Assembly: GCF_022803015.1 (NCBI RefSeq)
Contig: NZ_JAFKON010000014.1
Location: forward strand, 1-64,000
Direction of reading: 5' to 3'
Length of the DNA: 64,000 nt
From: Arthrobacter humicola
GTDB lineage: Bacteria; Actinomycetota; Actinomycetes; Actinomycetales; Micrococcaceae
The position numbers and the translations under genes were made by a program. The notes below the pieces were generated by a model. That model saw nothing but the letters and a program-made list of their open reading frames with translations, had not been told where the DNA came from and did no database searches. Positions 32,217-40,491 of this stretch are shown here, piece after piece. How positions within the stretch are numbered: the first letter of the stretch is position 1; every line of letters begins with the position of its first letter.

Positions 32217-33962
32217 ATGACTGATACAGCTCTAGCCGGAGCGTCCACGGACGAGGCTGCCGCCGGCCGCACCAAGCGCCCTCCCCGCCCGGCCGCAAAG
32301 CCGCACGGCCAGTGGAAAGTGGACGGCACCACGCCGCTGAACGCCAACGAGACCTGGAAACAGGAAGACAACGGCCTCAACGTCCGCGAGCGTATTGAGT
32401 CCGTCTACTCCAAGCACGGCTTCGACTCGATCGACGGCACCGACCTGCACGGCCGCTTCCGCTGGTGGGGGCTCTACACCCAGCGCAAACCCGGGATCGA
32501 CGGCGGCAAGACCGCCACGCTTGAGCCGCACGAGCTCGAAGACAAATACTTCATGCTCCGCGTCAGGATCGACGGCGGTGCGCTCACCACCGGGCAGTTG
32601 CGCGTCATCGGCCAGATCTCCGTGGACTTCGCCCGCGACTCGGCCGACCTCACGGACCGCCAGAACATCCAACTGCACTGGATCCGGGTCGAAGACATGC
32701 CCGAAATCTGGCGCCGGCTCGAAGGCGTGGGACTGTCCACCACGGAAGCCTGCGGCGACGTGCCCCGCGTCATCCTCGGCTCCCCGGTGGCGGGCATCGC
32801 CAAGGACGAGATCATCGACCCCACGCCGCTGATCCAGGAACTCGCCGAGCGGTTCATCGGCGACCCGGAACTGGCCAACCTGCCGCGCAAATTCAAGACC
32901 GCCATCACCGGCCACCCCAGCCAGGACGTGGTGCACGAGATCAACGACGTCGCCCTGGTGGGCCTGGTCCACCCCGAACTCGGCATCGGCTATGACCTCT
33001 GGGTGGGCGGCGCGCTCTCCACCAACCCCATGCTGGGCAAGCGCCTCGGCGCCTTCGTCCGGCCGGACCAGGCCGCCGACGTGTGGCTCGGCGTCACCAG
33101 CATCTTCCGCGACTACGGCTACCGGCGCATGCGCACCAAGGCCCGCCTGAAGTTCCTGCTGGCCGACTGGGGGCCGGTGAAGTTCCGCCAGGTCCTCGAG
33201 GACGAATACCTCGGCTACAAGCTCGCCGACGGCCCGGCCGCCCCGAAGCCCTCCACGCCCGGCGACCACATCGGCGTGCACGAACAAAAGGACGGCAAGT
33301 TCTTCATCGGCGCCACCCCGCTGGCCGGCCGCCTCTCCGGCAGCCAGCTGGTCAAGCTCGCGGACACCCTGGAGGCCCGCGGCTCGCAGCGCCTGCGCAC
33401 CACCCCGCACCAGAAGCTCGTGGTCCTCGACGTGCCCAAGGACGAGGTGGACCCGCTCGTGGCCGAACTCGACGCGCTGGGCCTGTCCGCCCGCCCGTCC
33501 GTGTTCCGGCGCGGCACCATCGCCTGCACCGGCATCGAGTTCTGCAAGCTCGCCATCGTGGAAACGAAGGTGACTGCGGCGACGGCGGTTGCCGAGCTGG
33601 AGCGCCGGCTGGCCGACCTCGCCGAGAGCAAGCAGCTGCCCCAGGCGCTGTCCCTGCACATCAACGGCTGCCCCAACTCCTGCGCCCGGATCCAGACGGC
33701 GGACATCGGCCTCAAAGGCATGATGCTGCCAACGCCCGACGGCGACCCCACCCCGGGATTCCAAGTCCACCTCGGCGGCGGGCTCGCGTCCGACAGCCGC
33801 GAGGAGGCAGGCCTGGGCCGCACCGTCCGCGGCCTGAAGGTCACGGCCGAGGAGCTGCCCGACTACGTCGAACGCGTGGTCCGCAAGTTCGTCGCCGACC
33901 GCTCCGAGGGCCAAAGCTTCGCCGAGTGGGCCTTCGCCGCGGAGGAAGGTGATCTGCAGTGA
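32217..33962 (+). CDS. sir: Ferredoxin-dependent assimilatory sulfite (nitrite/sulfite) reductase
   Basis: A 581-residue siroheme and 4Fe-4S enzyme that reduces sulfite to sulfide with six electrons. The cluster/siroheme ligands are Cys437 and Cys443 (ACTGIEFCK) and Cys485 and Cys489 (NGCPNSCAR). Two ferredoxin-like/siroheme half-domains are visible: RVRIDGGALTTGQLRVIG and DRQNIQLHWI in the first, LRTTPHQKLVVLDV in the second. This is the actinobacterial SirA type. It heads a tightly packed operon, overlapping cysH by four bases, and directly follows the chelatase gene. Confidence 0.92.
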   Translation: MTDTALAGASTDEAAAGRTKRPPRPAAKPHGQWKVDGTTPLNANETWKQEDNGLNVRERIESVYSKHGFDSIDGTDLHGRFRWWGLYTQRKPGIDGGKTATLEPHELEDKYFMLRVRIDGGALTTGQLRVIGQISVDFARDSADLTDRQNIQLHWIRVEDMPEIWRRLEGVGLSTTEACGDVPRVILGSPVAGIAKDEIIDPTPLIQELAERFIGDPELANLPRKFKTAITGHPSQDVVHEINDVALVGLVHPELGIGYDLWVGGALSTNPMLGKRLGAFVRPDQAADVWLGVTSIFRDYGYRRMRTKARLKFLLADWGPVKFRQVLEDEYLGYKLADGPAAPKPSTPGDHIGVHEQKDGKFFIGATPLAGRLSGSQLVKLADTLEARGSQRLRTTPHQKLVVLDVPKDEVDPLVAELDALGLSARPSVFRRGTIACTGIEFCKLAIVETKVTAATAVAELERRLADLAESKQLPQALSLHINGCPNSCARIQTADIGLKGMMLPTPDGDPTPGFQVHLGGGLASDSREEAGLGRTVRGLKVTAEELPDYVERVVRKFVADRSEGQSFAEWAFAAEEGDLQ

Positions 33963-34669
33963 CCGCAGCACTCCGCTCCCACGACGAGCTCAAGGCCCTC
34001 GCCGAGGCCGGCGCCGCCGAGCTCGGCTGGGACGCCCCGGCCCGCGACGTCATTGCCTGGGTGGCCCGCAATTTCGAACTGCCGACTGTCGCCGTCGCCT
34101 GCTCCATGGCGGACGCGGTCCTCCCGGCGCTGGTCGCGGACGAGCTCCCCGGCGTCGACGTCCTGTTCCTGGAGACCGGCTACCACTTCCCGGAGACGCA
34201 CGCGACGCGCGACGAGGTCGCGGCCAACCTGCGCGTCAACGTCGTGGACGTGCTGCCGGAGAACACCGTGGAGCAGCAGGACCGGCTCCTGGGCAAGGAC
34301 CTCTTCGCCCGCGACCCCGCGCAGTGCTGCGCCCTGCGCAAAGTGGCGCCGTTGCGCCGCACCCTGGCAGGCTACGAGCTCTGGTTCACCGGAGTCCGCC
34401 GCGACGAGGCGCCCACCCGCACCAACACGCCGCTGATCGCCTGGGACGAGGCCAACGGTCTGGTCAAGGTCAACCCGGTGGCGGCCTGGACTTTCGACCA
34501 GCTGGTGCAGTATTCCGACGACAACCTTCTTCCCGTCAACCCGCTGCTTTCACAGGGCTACCCGTCCATTGGCTGCCAGCCCTGCACCCGCAAGGTGGCG
34601 CCCGGCGACGACCCCCGCGCCGGACGCTGGGCAGGAACCGACAAGACAGAATGCGGACTACACGTATGA
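33959..34669 (+). CDS. cysH: Adenylyl-sulfate (APS) reductase
   Basis: A 236-residue thioredoxin-dependent reductase that reduces APS to sulfite and AMP. The double-cysteine CC (residues 123-124, AQCCALRKV) and CQPC (206-209) supply a 4Fe-4S cluster, which marks it as an APS rather than a cluster-free PAPS reductase. The C-terminal ECGLHV carries the catalytic nucleophile Cys232. FLETGYHFPETHATRDEV and GVRRDEAPTRTNT are substrate-binding motifs. No APS kinase (cysC) gene is in the cluster, consistent with direct APS use. It overlaps sir at the start and cysD at the end by four bases each. Confidence 0.92.
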   Translation: MTAALRSHDELKALAEAGAAELGWDAPARDVIAWVARNFELPTVAVACSMADAVLPALVADELPGVDVLFLETGYHFPETHATRDEVAANLRVNVVDVLPENTVEQQDRLLGKDLFARDPAQCCALRKVAPLRRTLAGYELWFTGVRRDEAPTRTNTPLIAWDEANGLVKVNPVAAWTFDQLVQYSDDNLLPVNPLLSQGYPSIGCQPCTRKVAPGDDPRAGRWAGTDKTECGLHV

Positions 34670-35721
34670 GCAATGTTGAGACTTTCGTGGCCGTCGACCC
34701 CGATGCCGCCCCCGCCCCTTCGCGGGACGGCGATGCTGCAAGCAGCATCGCGTCCCGCTCCGACAGGCCCGATGCCACTCCCTGGGCGGCATCGGGGCCG
34801 ACGGCGGAGGCCCGCCTGAGCTCCCCGGCTCGCCTGTCGTCGTTGGACACTTTGGAGTCCGAGGCCATTCACATCATCCGCGAGGTCGTCGCCGAGTTTG
34901 AGAAGCCTGCGCTGCTGTTCTCCGGCGGCAAGGATTCCGTGGTGATGCTGCACCTGGCCACGAAGGCCTTCTGGCCCGGCAAGGTGCCCTTCCCGGTGCT
35001 GCACGTGGACACCGGCCACAACTTTCCCGAGGTCATCGACTTCCGCGACCGCACTGTGGAACGGCTGGGCCTGAAGCTCGTCGTCGGCTCCGTCCAGGAG
35101 TTCATCGACTCTGGTGAGCTGGCCGAGCGTGCCGACGGGACCCGGAACCCGCTGCAGACCGTCCCGCTGCTGGATGCGATCCAGCGCAACAAGTTCGACG
35201 CCGTCTTCGGCGGCGGCCGCCGGGACGAGGACAAGGCCCGGGCCAAGGAGCGGATCCTGAGCCTGCGCGACGAGTTCGGCCAGTGGGACCCCCGCAACCA
35301 GCGGCCCGAGCTGTGGAACCTCTACAACGGCCGGCACACGGTGGGCCAGCACGTCCGCGCGTTCCCCATCAGCAACTGGACCGAACTGGACGTGTGGCGC
35401 TACATCGAGCGCGAGAACATCGAGCTGCCGGGCCTGTACTACGCCCACGACCGCGAGGTCTTCGCCCGCGACGGCATGTGGCGCGCCGTCGGCGAGGTCT
35501 CCCAGCCGCGCGAGCACGAGGAAGTCATCACCAAGACCGTCCGCTACCGGACTGTCGGCGACATGTCCTGCACCGGCGCCGTGGAATCGGCCGCCGCCAC
35601 GGTGCGCGACGTCGTCATTGAGGTTGCCGCCTCGACCATCACCGAACGTGGCGCCACCCGGGCCGATGACCGCATCTCCGAGGCCGCCATGGAAGACCGC
35701 AAGAAGGACGGCTATTTCTAA
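34666..35721 (+). CDS. cysD: Sulfate adenylyltransferase subunit 2
   Basis: A 351-residue ATP pyrophosphatase-fold subunit that, with CysN, makes APS from sulfate and ATP. The PP-loop LLFSGGKDSVVML is near residue 86, with HVDTGHNFPEVIDFRD, FGGGRRDEDKARAKER and SNWTELDVWRYIERE following. ATG 34666 overlaps the cysH stop (ATGA). CysD proteins are usually about 300-315 residues; here the conserved region (LESEAIHIIREVVAEF) starts only near residue 62. The extra head (residues 9-47) is encoded by a 114-base nested palindrome listed separately. Catalytic regions appear intact, so the enzyme should work unless the head interferes. Confidence 0.9.
   Translation: MSNVETFVAVDPDAAPAPSRDGDAASSIASRSDRPDATPWAASGPTAEARLSSPARLSSLDTLESEAIHIIREVVAEFEKPALLFSGGKDSVVMLHLATKAFWPGKVPFPVLHVDTGHNFPEVIDFRDRTVERLGLKLVVGSVQEFIDSGELAERADGTRNPLQTVPLLDAIQRNKFDAVFGGGRRDEDKARAKERILSLRDEFGQWDPRNQRPELWNLYNGRHTVGQHVRAFPISNWTELDVWRYIERENIELPGLYYAHDREVFARDGMWRAVGEVSQPREHEEVITKTVRYRTVGDMSCTGAVESAAATVRDVVIEVAASTITERGATRADDRISEAAMEDRKKDGYF
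34691..34804. repeat. Nested palindromic element inside cysD
   Basis: The outer arms (34691-34710 and 34785-34804) are 20-base inverted repeats matching at 19 of 20 positions. Inside them, GGGACG(g)CGATGCTG at 34724-34738 pairs with CAGCATCGCGTCCC at 34743-34756, leaving a four-base loop. An alternative stem pairs 34766-34776 with 34788-34799. The length is a multiple of three (114) and the reading frame is open throughout. It resembles a small palindromic mobile element retained inside a gene. Confidence 0.75.
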
Positions 35722-37145
35722 TGAGCACGGAAACGTTTCTCCCGGGCCCGGACCTCGTTGCCGCGGCGCTGCCCACTACGCTGTTCCGCTTCGCCACCGC
35801 AGGCTCCGTCGACGACGGCAAGTCCACCCTGGTGGGCCGGCTCCTGCACGACTCGAAGGCGATCCTCGCCGACCAGCTCGACGCCGTCGCCCGCACCTCG
35901 GCGGACCGCGGGTTCGGCGGTGAAGGGGCCACCGGCACAAAAGCGATCGATCTCGCCCTGCTGACCGACGGCCTGCGCGCGGAGCGCGAGCAGGGCATCA
36001 CAATCGATGTCGCCTACCGCTACTTCGCCACGGACCGGCGCAGCTTCATCCTCGCGGACTGCCCCGGGCACGTGCAGTACACCAAGAACACGGTGACAGG
36101 CGCGTCCACCGCGGACGCCGTCGTCGTGCTCATCGACGCCCGCAAGGGTGTCCTCGAGCAGACCCGCCGGCACCTGTCCGTGCTGCAGCTGCTGCGCGTG
36201 GCACACGTGATCGTCGCCGTGAACAAGATCGACCTCGTGGATTTCAGCGAGGACGTGTTCCGCGGGATCGAGGCGGACGTCCAGCAGGTCGGGCGCGAAC
36301 TCGGGCTCGGTTCCGACGGCGTCGCCGATCTCCGCGTCATCCCCGTCTCGGCCCTCGACGGCGACAACGTGGTGGACCGCTCGGAACGGACCCCGTGGTA
36401 CGACGGCCCGGCGCTCCTGGAGGTCCTGGAGACGCTGCCGGCCGCCGACGAACTCGAAAGCCACCTCGAAAGCTTCCGTTTCCCGGTCCAGCTGGTGATC
36501 CGGCCGCAGGGCGCGCTGGCTCCGGACGCCATCGCCGGCGGCCTCGATCCCGAGGCCTACCGCGACTACCGTGCCTACGCCGGCCAGATCACCGAAGGCT
36601 CCGTGAAACTGGGGGACCAGGTCAGCATCCTGACCCCGGGCCAGGCCCCGCGCACCACCACCATCACCGGGATCGACTTCGCGGGCCGCGAGCTCGCCGA
36701 GGCGGCCGCCCCGCAGTCCGTGTCCCTGCGCCTGGCCGATGAGTTCGACGTCGCCCGCGGTGACACGATCGCGGCGGCGGGGACCGTGCGTGAAAGCAGT
36801 GCAGACCTCTACGCCGCCCTGTGCTGGCTCTCGCCCAAGCCGCTCCGGGAGGGCTCCAAGGTCCTGGTCAAGCACGGCACCCGCACGGTCCAGGCCCTGG
36901 TCCGGAACGTGACAGGCAGGCTCGACCTCGCCAGCTTCGGCCTGGAGCCGACCACCACCCTGGAGCTCAACGACATCGGGCACGCGCAGCTCCGGCTCGC
37001 CGCGCCGCTGCCGTTGGAGAACTACCTGCACCACCGCCGCACCGGGGCGTTCCTCGTGATCGACCCGCTCGACGGCAACACCCTCGCCGCAGGCCTGGTC
37101 AACGACCACCCCGGCGACCACGAGGACGAGCGCTACTCGATCTAG
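35721..37145 (+). CDS. cysN: Sulfate adenylyltransferase subunit 1 (GTPase)
   Basis: A 474-residue EF-Tu-like GTPase that drives APS formation by CysD. G1 is GSVDDGKSTLVGRLLHD (near residue 29), G3 is DCPGHVQYTKN and G4 is VNKIDLVDF; the switch region contains REQGITIDVAYRYF. Domains II and III follow (PVQLVIRPQG, KHGTRTVQALV). There is no C-terminal APS kinase extension as in some actinobacterial CysNC fusions. The ATG shares one base with the cysD stop. It is the last gene of the sir-cysHDN operon and is followed by a strong terminator. Confidence 0.92.
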   Translation: MSTETFLPGPDLVAAALPTTLFRFATAGSVDDGKSTLVGRLLHDSKAILADQLDAVARTSADRGFGGEGATGTKAIDLALLTDGLRAEREQGITIDVAYRYFATDRRSFILADCPGHVQYTKNTVTGASTADAVVVLIDARKGVLEQTRRHLSVLQLLRVAHVIVAVNKIDLVDFSEDVFRGIEADVQQVGRELGLGSDGVADLRVIPVSALDGDNVVDRSERTPWYDGPALLEVLETLPAADELESHLESFRFPVQLVIRPQGALAPDAIAGGLDPEAYRDYRAYAGQITEGSVKLGDQVSILTPGQAPRTTTITGIDFAGRELAEAAAPQSVSLRLADEFDVARGDTIAAAGTVRESSADLYAALCWLSPKPLREGSKVLVKHGTRTVQALVRNVTGRLDLASFGLEPTTTLELNDIGHAQLRLAAPLPLENYLHHRRTGAFLVIDPLDGNTLAAGLVNDHPGDHEDERYSI

Positions 37146-37163
37146 GCCACGTGCCACACGGGC

Positions 37164-37224
37164 GCAGCTTGTTCCCCGGTCGGTCGCCCTGGGCGGCGGT
37201 CCGGGAAACAAGCTGCCGTCTTTT
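37164..37224 (+). terminator. Terminator after cysN
   Basis: GCAGCTTGTTCCCCGG (37164-37179) pairs with CCGGGAAACAAGCTGC (37201-37216) at 15 of 16 positions, then CGTCTTTT. It begins about 20 bases after the cysN stop. Confidence 0.8.
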
Positions 37225-37233
37225 GGGGCCGAA

Positions 37234-37312
37234 TGTGACGCTGCGTGAACCCGCGTGACCCCCGGTTTCCGGGCCGTTGAACCCCGAATATGACACTCCC
37301 TATGGTGAATGA
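37234..37312 (+). promoter_or_regulatory. Promoter and putative operator of sulfonate-type ABC operon
   Basis: TTGAAC (37277-37282), 18 bases, TATGGT (37301-37306). TGTGACGC at 37234 continues as TGCGTGAAC, giving an imperfect dyad (GTGACGC-t-GCGTGAAC) that closely matches the one before the siroheme synthase gene. The predicted transcription start is near 37313, where a short leader frame begins. Confidence 0.5.
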
Positions 37313-37381
37313 ATGAAGACACAGGAACGGTTCCCCGGCCTCCCCCGCAGGGACTTCCAGGGGCGATGTCGCCGGCGCTGA
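37313..37381 (+). CDS. Possible Cys-containing leader peptide (22 aa)
   Basis: The ATG lies six bases after the TATGGT -10 box, so it would be translated from the first base of the mRNA. The 22-residue product ends RCRRR before TGA 37379-37381, 47 bases before the ABC binding-protein start. Cys-containing leaderless upstream frames control sulfur genes in mycobacteria by cysteine-responsive attenuation; whether this one does so is speculative. An ATG at 37309 would instead give an in-frame longer form of the downstream gene. Confidence 0.3.
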   Translation: MKTQERFPGLPRRDFQGRCRRR

Positions 37382-37428
37382 CCATCCGCCCGGCCCTTCC
37401 GCACACACCCCAGAACAGGACTTCACCC

Positions 37429-38595
37429 ATGTCACACACCCCCGAAAACCCCGGGCCCGGCACCACCCGGATCGTCGCCGGCGAGACCGGCAAACCCAAA
37501 CGCAAGCGCACCCTGGAGATCGCCCTGGTCGCGGGCCTCGTGCTCCTGATCGGCGCCGGCGCTGCCGTTGCATCCTCGCTGTCCCGCAGCCCCGAAACCG
37601 CCCCCGCAGCGGCAACGGCGGACGCCGGCCCGGCCACGGAACTCAGGCTCGGCTACTTTGGCAACATCACCCACGCCCCGGCCCTGGTGGGTGTCAACAA
37701 GGGGTTCATCGCCAAGGACCTCGGGGCGACCAAGCTCAGCACGCAGGTGTTCAACGCCGGCCCGGCCGCGATCGAGGCCCTGAACGCCGGCGCCATCGAC
37801 GCCACCTACATCGGCCCCAACCCGGCCATCAACTCCTATGTCAAGAGCAACGGCCAGTCCATCAGCATCATCGCCGGCGCCGCGGCCGGCGGAGCGCAGC
37901 TGGTGGTCAAGCCCGGCATCAACTCGGCGGCCGACCTCAAGGGCAAGACGCTCGCGTCGCCGCAGCTCGGCGGCACCCAGGACGTGGCCCTCCGCGCCTG
38001 GCTCGGCAAGCAGGGGTTCAAGACCTCCACGGACGGCAGCGGCGACGTCTCGATCAACCCGACCGAGAACGCCCAGACCCTCAAGCTGTTCCAGGACGGC
38101 AAGCTCGACGGCGCCTGGCTGCCGGAGCCCTGGGCCTCCCGCCTGGTGCTCCAGGCCGGCGCAAAGGTCCTGGTCGACGAGAAGGACCTGTGGGAGAAGG
38201 GCGAGTTCGTCACCACCGTCCTGATCGTGAACAAGACGTTCGCGGCCGAGCACCCTGCCACGGTGCAGGCGCTGCTGAAGGGCCATGTCGAATCCGTGGA
38301 CTGGCTCAACGCGGCGCCCGCCGCGGAGAAAGCCACCGTCCTCAACGACGGACTCAAGGCAGCCGCCGGCAAGGCGTTGCCGGCCGACGTCATCGACCGG
38401 TCCCTGAAGAACATCGTCTTCACCACCGACCCGCTCGCAGGGACGTACAGGAAACTGCTCCAGGACGGCGTCGACGCCGGCACCACCAAGCAGGCCGACA
38501 TCAACGGCATCTTCGACCTCACGGCGCTCAACAGCGTTCTGAGCGAGAGTGCGGCCGGCAAGAAGATCTCCGCCGAGGGGCTCGGCAAGGACTAG
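37429..38595 (+). CDS. Sulfonate/taurine-type ABC transporter substrate-binding protein
   Basis: A 388-residue exported protein. ATG 37429 is preceded by AGGAC. A basic head (KPKRKR) and one long hydrophobic segment (LEIALVAGLVLLIGAGAAVA) form a signal peptide or anchor; no lipobox Cys is present. The mature part shows LRLGYFGNITHAPALVGVNKG, GPAAIEALNAGAIDATYIGPNPAI and LKGKTLASPQLGGTQDVALRAWL, the NMT1/SsuA (PBP type 2) pattern of sulfonate, taurine or nitrate binders. Position behind cysN in a sulfur island favours a sulfur oxyanion or sulfonate. No sulfonate monooxygenase SsuD is adjacent, so the ligand might be sulfate itself. Confidence 0.82.
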   Translation: MSHTPENPGPGTTRIVAGETGKPKRKRTLEIALVAGLVLLIGAGAAVASSLSRSPETAPAAATADAGPATELRLGYFGNITHAPALVGVNKGFIAKDLGATKLSTQVFNAGPAAIEALNAGAIDATYIGPNPAINSYVKSNGQSISIIAGAAAGGAQLVVKPGINSAADLKGKTLASPQLGGTQDVALRAWLGKQGFKTSTDGSGDVSINPTENAQTLKLFQDGKLDGAWLPEPWASRLVLQAGAKVLVDEKDLWEKGEFVTTVLIVNKTFAAEHPATVQALLKGHVESVDWLNAAPAAEKATVLNDGLKAAAGKALPADVIDRSLKNIVFTTDPLAGTYRKLLQDGVDAGTTKQADINGIFDLTALNSVLSESAAGKKISAEGLGKD

Positions 38596-38639
38596 CGCCC
38601 GGGCCCCCAGACATCCGCCACAACAGTAAGGACCAGACC

Positions 38640-39365
38640 ATGCCAGTCGTACTGGAACACCTGGGCAAGCGCTTCGGCGCCGGCGCCCCGGTGCTGGACG
38701 ACGTCAACGCCACCATCGGGCAGGGCGAGTTCGTCGCCCTGCTCGGTGCCTCCGGCTGCGGCAAGTCCACCCTGCTCAACATCATGGCGGGACTGGAGGC
38801 CCCGACGTCGGGCGCCCTGGAAGTGCCCAGCGACGGCGCCGCCTTCATGTTCCAGGACGCGGCACTGTTTCCCTGGCTGACCGCGCGGGAGAACATCGAG
38901 CTGGCCCTAAAGCTGCGCGGCGTCGGGAAATCCGACCGCCGGGTCCGGGCGGGGGAGCTGCTGGACCTGGTGCACCTGGGCGGTGCGGGGGACAAACGGC
39001 CCCACGAACTCTCCGGCGGGATGCGCCAGCGCGTCTCCCTGGCCCGGTCGCTGGCCCAGGACCGCCAACTGCTGCTCATGGACGAGCCGTTCGCGGCCCT
39101 GGACGCGATTACGCGGGACCTGCTCCATGACGAGCTGGAACGGATCTGGAAGGAAACCGGCCGGACCATCGTCTTTGTCACCCACAACGTCCGCGAGGCC
39201 GTCCGGCTTGGCCAGCGAGTCCTGCTGCTCTCCTCCCGGCCCGGCCGCGTGGTGCGGGAATGGCACGTCAGCGAAGAGCACCGCACCGACGCCGGGCTGG
39301 CCGGCCAGCTCACCGGCGAAATCACCACCCGGCTACGCGAGGAGATCCGCCGCCATGCCAAGTAA
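38640..39365 (+). CDS. Sulfonate-type ABC transporter ATP-binding protein
   Basis: A 241-residue ATPase of the SsuB/TauB/NrtD type. Walker A LLGASGCGKSTLLNIM, Q-loop FMFQDAALFPWLTARENI, signature LSGGMRQRVSLARSLA, Walker B LLLMDEPFAALDAIT and switch VFVTHNVREAV are all complete. FPWLTA after the Q-loop is a hallmark of this subfamily. It lies 44 bases after the binding protein gene and overlaps the permease gene by 11 bases. Together the three genes form an import system in the sulfur island. Confidence 0.9.
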   Translation: MPVVLEHLGKRFGAGAPVLDDVNATIGQGEFVALLGASGCGKSTLLNIMAGLEAPTSGALEVPSDGAAFMFQDAALFPWLTARENIELALKLRGVGKSDRRVRAGELLDLVHLGGAGDKRPHELSGGMRQRVSLARSLAQDRQLLLMDEPFAALDAITRDLLHDELERIWKETGRTIVFVTHNVREAVRLGQRVLLLSSRPGRVVREWHVSEEHRTDAGLAGQLTGEITTRLREEIRRHAK

Positions 39366-40293
39366 CCAGCTTCCCGTGGCGGAAGCACCGGCCGAGGCCC
39401 GCAAGGTCCACGCCGCCCTGACCCGTTCCTCCACCGGCAAGGAAGATCTCCGCGAGCTCGAAGCGGGCCTCGACTCCCTGCAGTCTGACTCCATCCGCAA
39501 GGTCCGCATCGACTGGAGCCGGATCCTGCTGCCGGTGGCCGCGCTCGCGGTGCTGATCATCCTCTGGCAGTTGTACGTCTCCCTCGGCTTCAAGCGGCGC
39601 GACGTCGTGCCCGGCCCCCTGGATGTCATCGGCCAGGTCGGAATCCTGTGGGGCGAGGGCAAGCTTCAAGAGGCCGTCTGGACCTCGCTGCAGCGCGGCG
39701 TCGTGGGCTTCCTGATCAGCGTGGTGATCGCGACGCCGGTGGGTCTGGTGCTGGCCCAGGTGGCACCGCTGCGGCGCGCTTTCGGGCCGCTGATCTCCGG
39801 GCTGCAGGTCCTGCCGTCGGTGGCCTGGGTGCCGGCCGCTATTCTCTGGTTTGGGATCACGGATGCCACCGTGTATTTCGTGGTGTTCATGGGTGCGATT
39901 CCCTCGATCATCAACGGCCTGATCTCCGGTGTGGACCAGATTCCGCCGCAGTACCGCAGCGTCGGGAAGGTCCTGGGTGCGTCCCGTCTCCAGCTGGCCC
40001 TGCAGATCATCCTGCCGGCGGCCCTGCCCGGGTACCTCGGCGGCCTCAAGCAGGGCTGGGCGTTCTCCTGGCGCTCGCTCATGGCGGCGGAAATCATCGC
40101 CGTCGGCGGCACCATCGGCTTCGGTCTGGGCTCCATGCTGGACCAGGGCCGCGTCCTGTCCGACATGACCATCGTCATGTCCGCCATCCTGCTGATCCTC
40201 GCCGTCGGAATCCTGATCGAGCTGCTCGTGTTCGCGCCGGTTGAAAAGCGGCTGCTCCGCCGCCGCGGCCTCCTGGCCGGCAGCACCCGCTAG
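39355..40293 (+). CDS. Sulfonate-type ABC transporter permease
   Basis: A 312-residue membrane protein. A charged head of about 55 residues precedes the first helix (ILLPVAALAVLIILWQLYV); five more helices follow. The EAA loop reads YRSVGKVLGASRLQLALQIILPAALPGYLGGL, in parts, and GWAFSWRSLMAAEII is typical of SsuC/TauC. ATG 39355 lies inside the ATPase gene. It is the last gene of the operon, followed by a strong terminator. Substrate preference is as uncertain as for the binding protein. Confidence 0.88.
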   Translation: MPSNQLPVAEAPAEARKVHAALTRSSTGKEDLRELEAGLDSLQSDSIRKVRIDWSRILLPVAALAVLIILWQLYVSLGFKRRDVVPGPLDVIGQVGILWGEGKLQEAVWTSLQRGVVGFLISVVIATPVGLVLAQVAPLRRAFGPLISGLQVLPSVAWVPAAILWFGITDATVYFVVFMGAIPSIINGLISGVDQIPPQYRSVGKVLGASRLQLALQIILPAALPGYLGGLKQGWAFSWRSLMAAEIIAVGGTIGFGLGSMLDQGRVLSDMTIVMSAILLILAVGILIELLVFAPVEKRLLRRRGLLAGSTR

Positions 40294-40318
40294 GCCAGCC
40301 CCCAGCCCCTCCAAAGCA

Positions 40319-40386
40319 ACGCGCGGTTACTTACGGCCCATATTTCCATTGGTTTATGGGCCGTAAGTAACCCCGCGTTCCTTTTT
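40319..40386 (+). terminator. Terminator after ABC operon
   Basis: GGTTACTTACGGCCCATA (40325-40342) pairs perfectly with TATGGGCCGTAAGTAACC (40355-40372) over 18 bases with a 12-base loop. The stem is extended by AACGCG/CGCGTT arms and followed by CCTTTTT. Confidence 0.85.
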
Positions 40387-40491
40387 CGATGGCTCCTTGC
40401 CCGGGTACAGGCACGGGCCTACACTCACGCCTAGAGGCCGGATTGCGGCCCCTTCCACGGCTGATGCAAGCCCGATTCCTAGGAGGTCGCT

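Noticed and set aside
34666..34860. CysD true start placed after the palindrome, excluding it from the protein
   Set aside because: No ATG or GTG with a ribosome site lies between the palindrome and the conserved region, while ATG 34666 overlaps the cysH stop in the usual coupled way.
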